Positions 62,951 to 64,000 of a DNA stretch of 64,000 bases are shown one piece after another. Within the stretch, counting starts at the first letter, position 1; the number at the start of each line of letters is the position of its first letter. The DNA lies in contig NW_020170391.1 of NCBI RefSeq assembly GCF_000524195.1, forward strand, positions 1,114,938 to 1,178,937. The letters run 5' to 3'. The notes below the pieces were generated by a model. The model was not told the DNA's origin, made no database searches, and saw only the letters and a list, made by a program, of their open reading frames with translations. Both the position numbers and the translations under genes were made by a program. This DNA comes from Echinococcus granulosus. Lineage: Eukaryota; Platyhelminthes; Cestoda; Cyclophyllidea; Taeniidae.

Positions 62951-63222
62951 GAGGTCTTTTGCGGAACTGTGAACGACATATTCACAGTTTTGTGAGGTAT
63001 TCTTGGAGCTCCCTATTTAATTGCAAGGCTGCGTGTGAGGTCCAATTCTACCATTATAGTAACGCAGAGAGCTTGAAAGGAGCAGTAAGATGGAGGAATG
63101 ATCAAGCCAATGCATGTAATGCTGCAACATATAATTCGGAGGATCTCTCATCCATATTCGCCATTGGAGAGACATACTTAGAGAACTTAATCATGCGTTT
63201 TGTGAATAAAATAAGGTTTCAG
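62951..63222 (+). CDS. Probable internal exon, unidentified
   Basis: A 272-nt stretch from an acceptor (TTTTTTCCTCGAG ending at 62950) to a donor (CAG|GTAGAT at 63223), open throughout in one frame, about 90 codons, and part of the longest open frame in the AT-rich half of the window (135 codons, 62959-63366). It contains NCKAACEVQFYHYSNAESLK and NSEDLSSIFAIGETYLENLI. No family recognised and no partner exon found. Confidence 0.4.
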
Positions 63223-63369
63223 GTAGATCCTATCAATCCTATAGTTTACTTAATTAACTTTAGCGTAGCAAAGCCGCAGTGGTCCAAAAATGGAAATAAA
63301 TATCCCATCCAGCTAAGAATAATTTGGCTGAGGTTTTTGCAGTCAATCCTTTGCGCTTGGTCTTAGTAA

Positions 63370-64000
63370 ATTTTAATTCCCTTCTTCCATCCTAGCATAA
63401 CATGATTGCTATTTTTCAGCCAATAGAAAAGCAGTTGAAGAAGGAATATTTTTAGAAAGGTTGAGGTGAAAGGCAACGTTTTTGCCTCCAAAGCATGCAT
63501 AAAACAGTACCATTGGTTTCGCTGCAAAAAATCATAACTTACAATTATGAATAAGAATTCATAAGAAATTATTAGGCACTTTTTAAACAAACACTCGTGC
63601 AAAGTGTTAGCTCTTCATTGCGCACCAGAATTTCTTAGAATTGAATGGGAATAAACAGCATGGGAAATATGCATGCGGAATTCTGCCATTTTTTAATAAT
63701 CAAGTTCCTACTTTTATCGGGGTCCTAGATTTTTCAAATTCGCTCAACATATTTTGACAAATCAGAGTGACAAGACCTAATTCCCATGGCAAAAAAAGGA
63801 AAAGGTAAGAAATATTATTGCAAACAACATGCTTGAATCATAACTCAAAGTTTGTTTTATAGAGCCCTTAAATTTATGCAGCAATTATTTGCGGACAGAT
63901 AAACGTCCAAGTTGACACTCAAAGTAATTTCAAGCAACATTATTTGCTTAATTTTAAGTTTTGCATCATTATTTATTCTAGTAATGAGACTTTGGGAAAA
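63370..64000. other. AT-rich end of window
   Basis: Nothing recognised; a minus-strand frame at 63363-63602 is short and of low complexity. Confidence 0.5.

Noticed and set aside
1..64000. CRISPR arrays, bacterial operons, IS elements, rRNA and tRNA genes
   Set aside because: Looked for regular spaced repeats, ribosome-binding sites and tRNA box sequences; none seen, and the gene structure is eukaryotic.

Overview
The window looks like nuclear DNA from an invertebrate animal, most likely a parasitic flatworm (tapeworm or fluke). The grounds are protein-coding genes of metazoan type, very short GT-AG introns (30, 35, 35, 36 and 42 nt are all fixed by reading frame), an AT-rich background, long gene-poor stretches with dispersed diverged repeats, and a 100-base run of N (13692-13791) typical of a draft scaffold. 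The taxon is an inference; nothing seen names the species.

Layout. 1-7339: no gene recognised. 7340-9567: a tail-to-tail pair, PSMC3IP/HOP2 (+, nine exons) and METTL18 (-, two exons), whose poly(A) signals lie 5 bp apart. 9568-16300: gene-free, with repeat copies of two families around the scaffold gap. 16402-23072: a compact cluster of DUSP23-like phosphatase (+), AASDH (+, with a GC-AG intron) and COX15 (-, six exons, one of only 30 nt). 23073-37000: AT-rich, with two dispersed-repeat copies, a decayed minus-strand coding block (27.9-29.9 kb) and small exon-like islands. 37000-43300: gene-free but studded with GC-richer patches, alternating CG/CA tracts and repeated CCAATCAG motifs, upstream of a well-supported gene at 43332-44896 encoding two AT-hooks and a Polyhomeotic-type SAM domain. 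44900-64000: AT-rich, almost featureless, with a few exon-like islands (45.5, 54.4-54.8, 59.3-59.7, 63.0-63.2 kb) that I cannot name.

The named genes do not form one pathway: meiotic recombination (PSMC3IP), protein histidine methylation (METTL18), phosphatase signalling (DUSP23), adenylation/carrier chemistry (AASDH), mitochondrial heme A synthesis (COX15) and probable chromatin regulation (AT-hook/SAM). They are housekeeping or regulatory genes placed close together. I found no prokaryotic mobile element, CRISPR array, virus-like gene, rRNA or convincing tRNA. The unusual points are splicing (30-nt intron, GC-AG intron, a stop-free 42-nt intron), substituted key residues in DUSP23 and AASDH, the AT-hook/SAM architecture with its motif-rich upstream region, and a degraded coding block.
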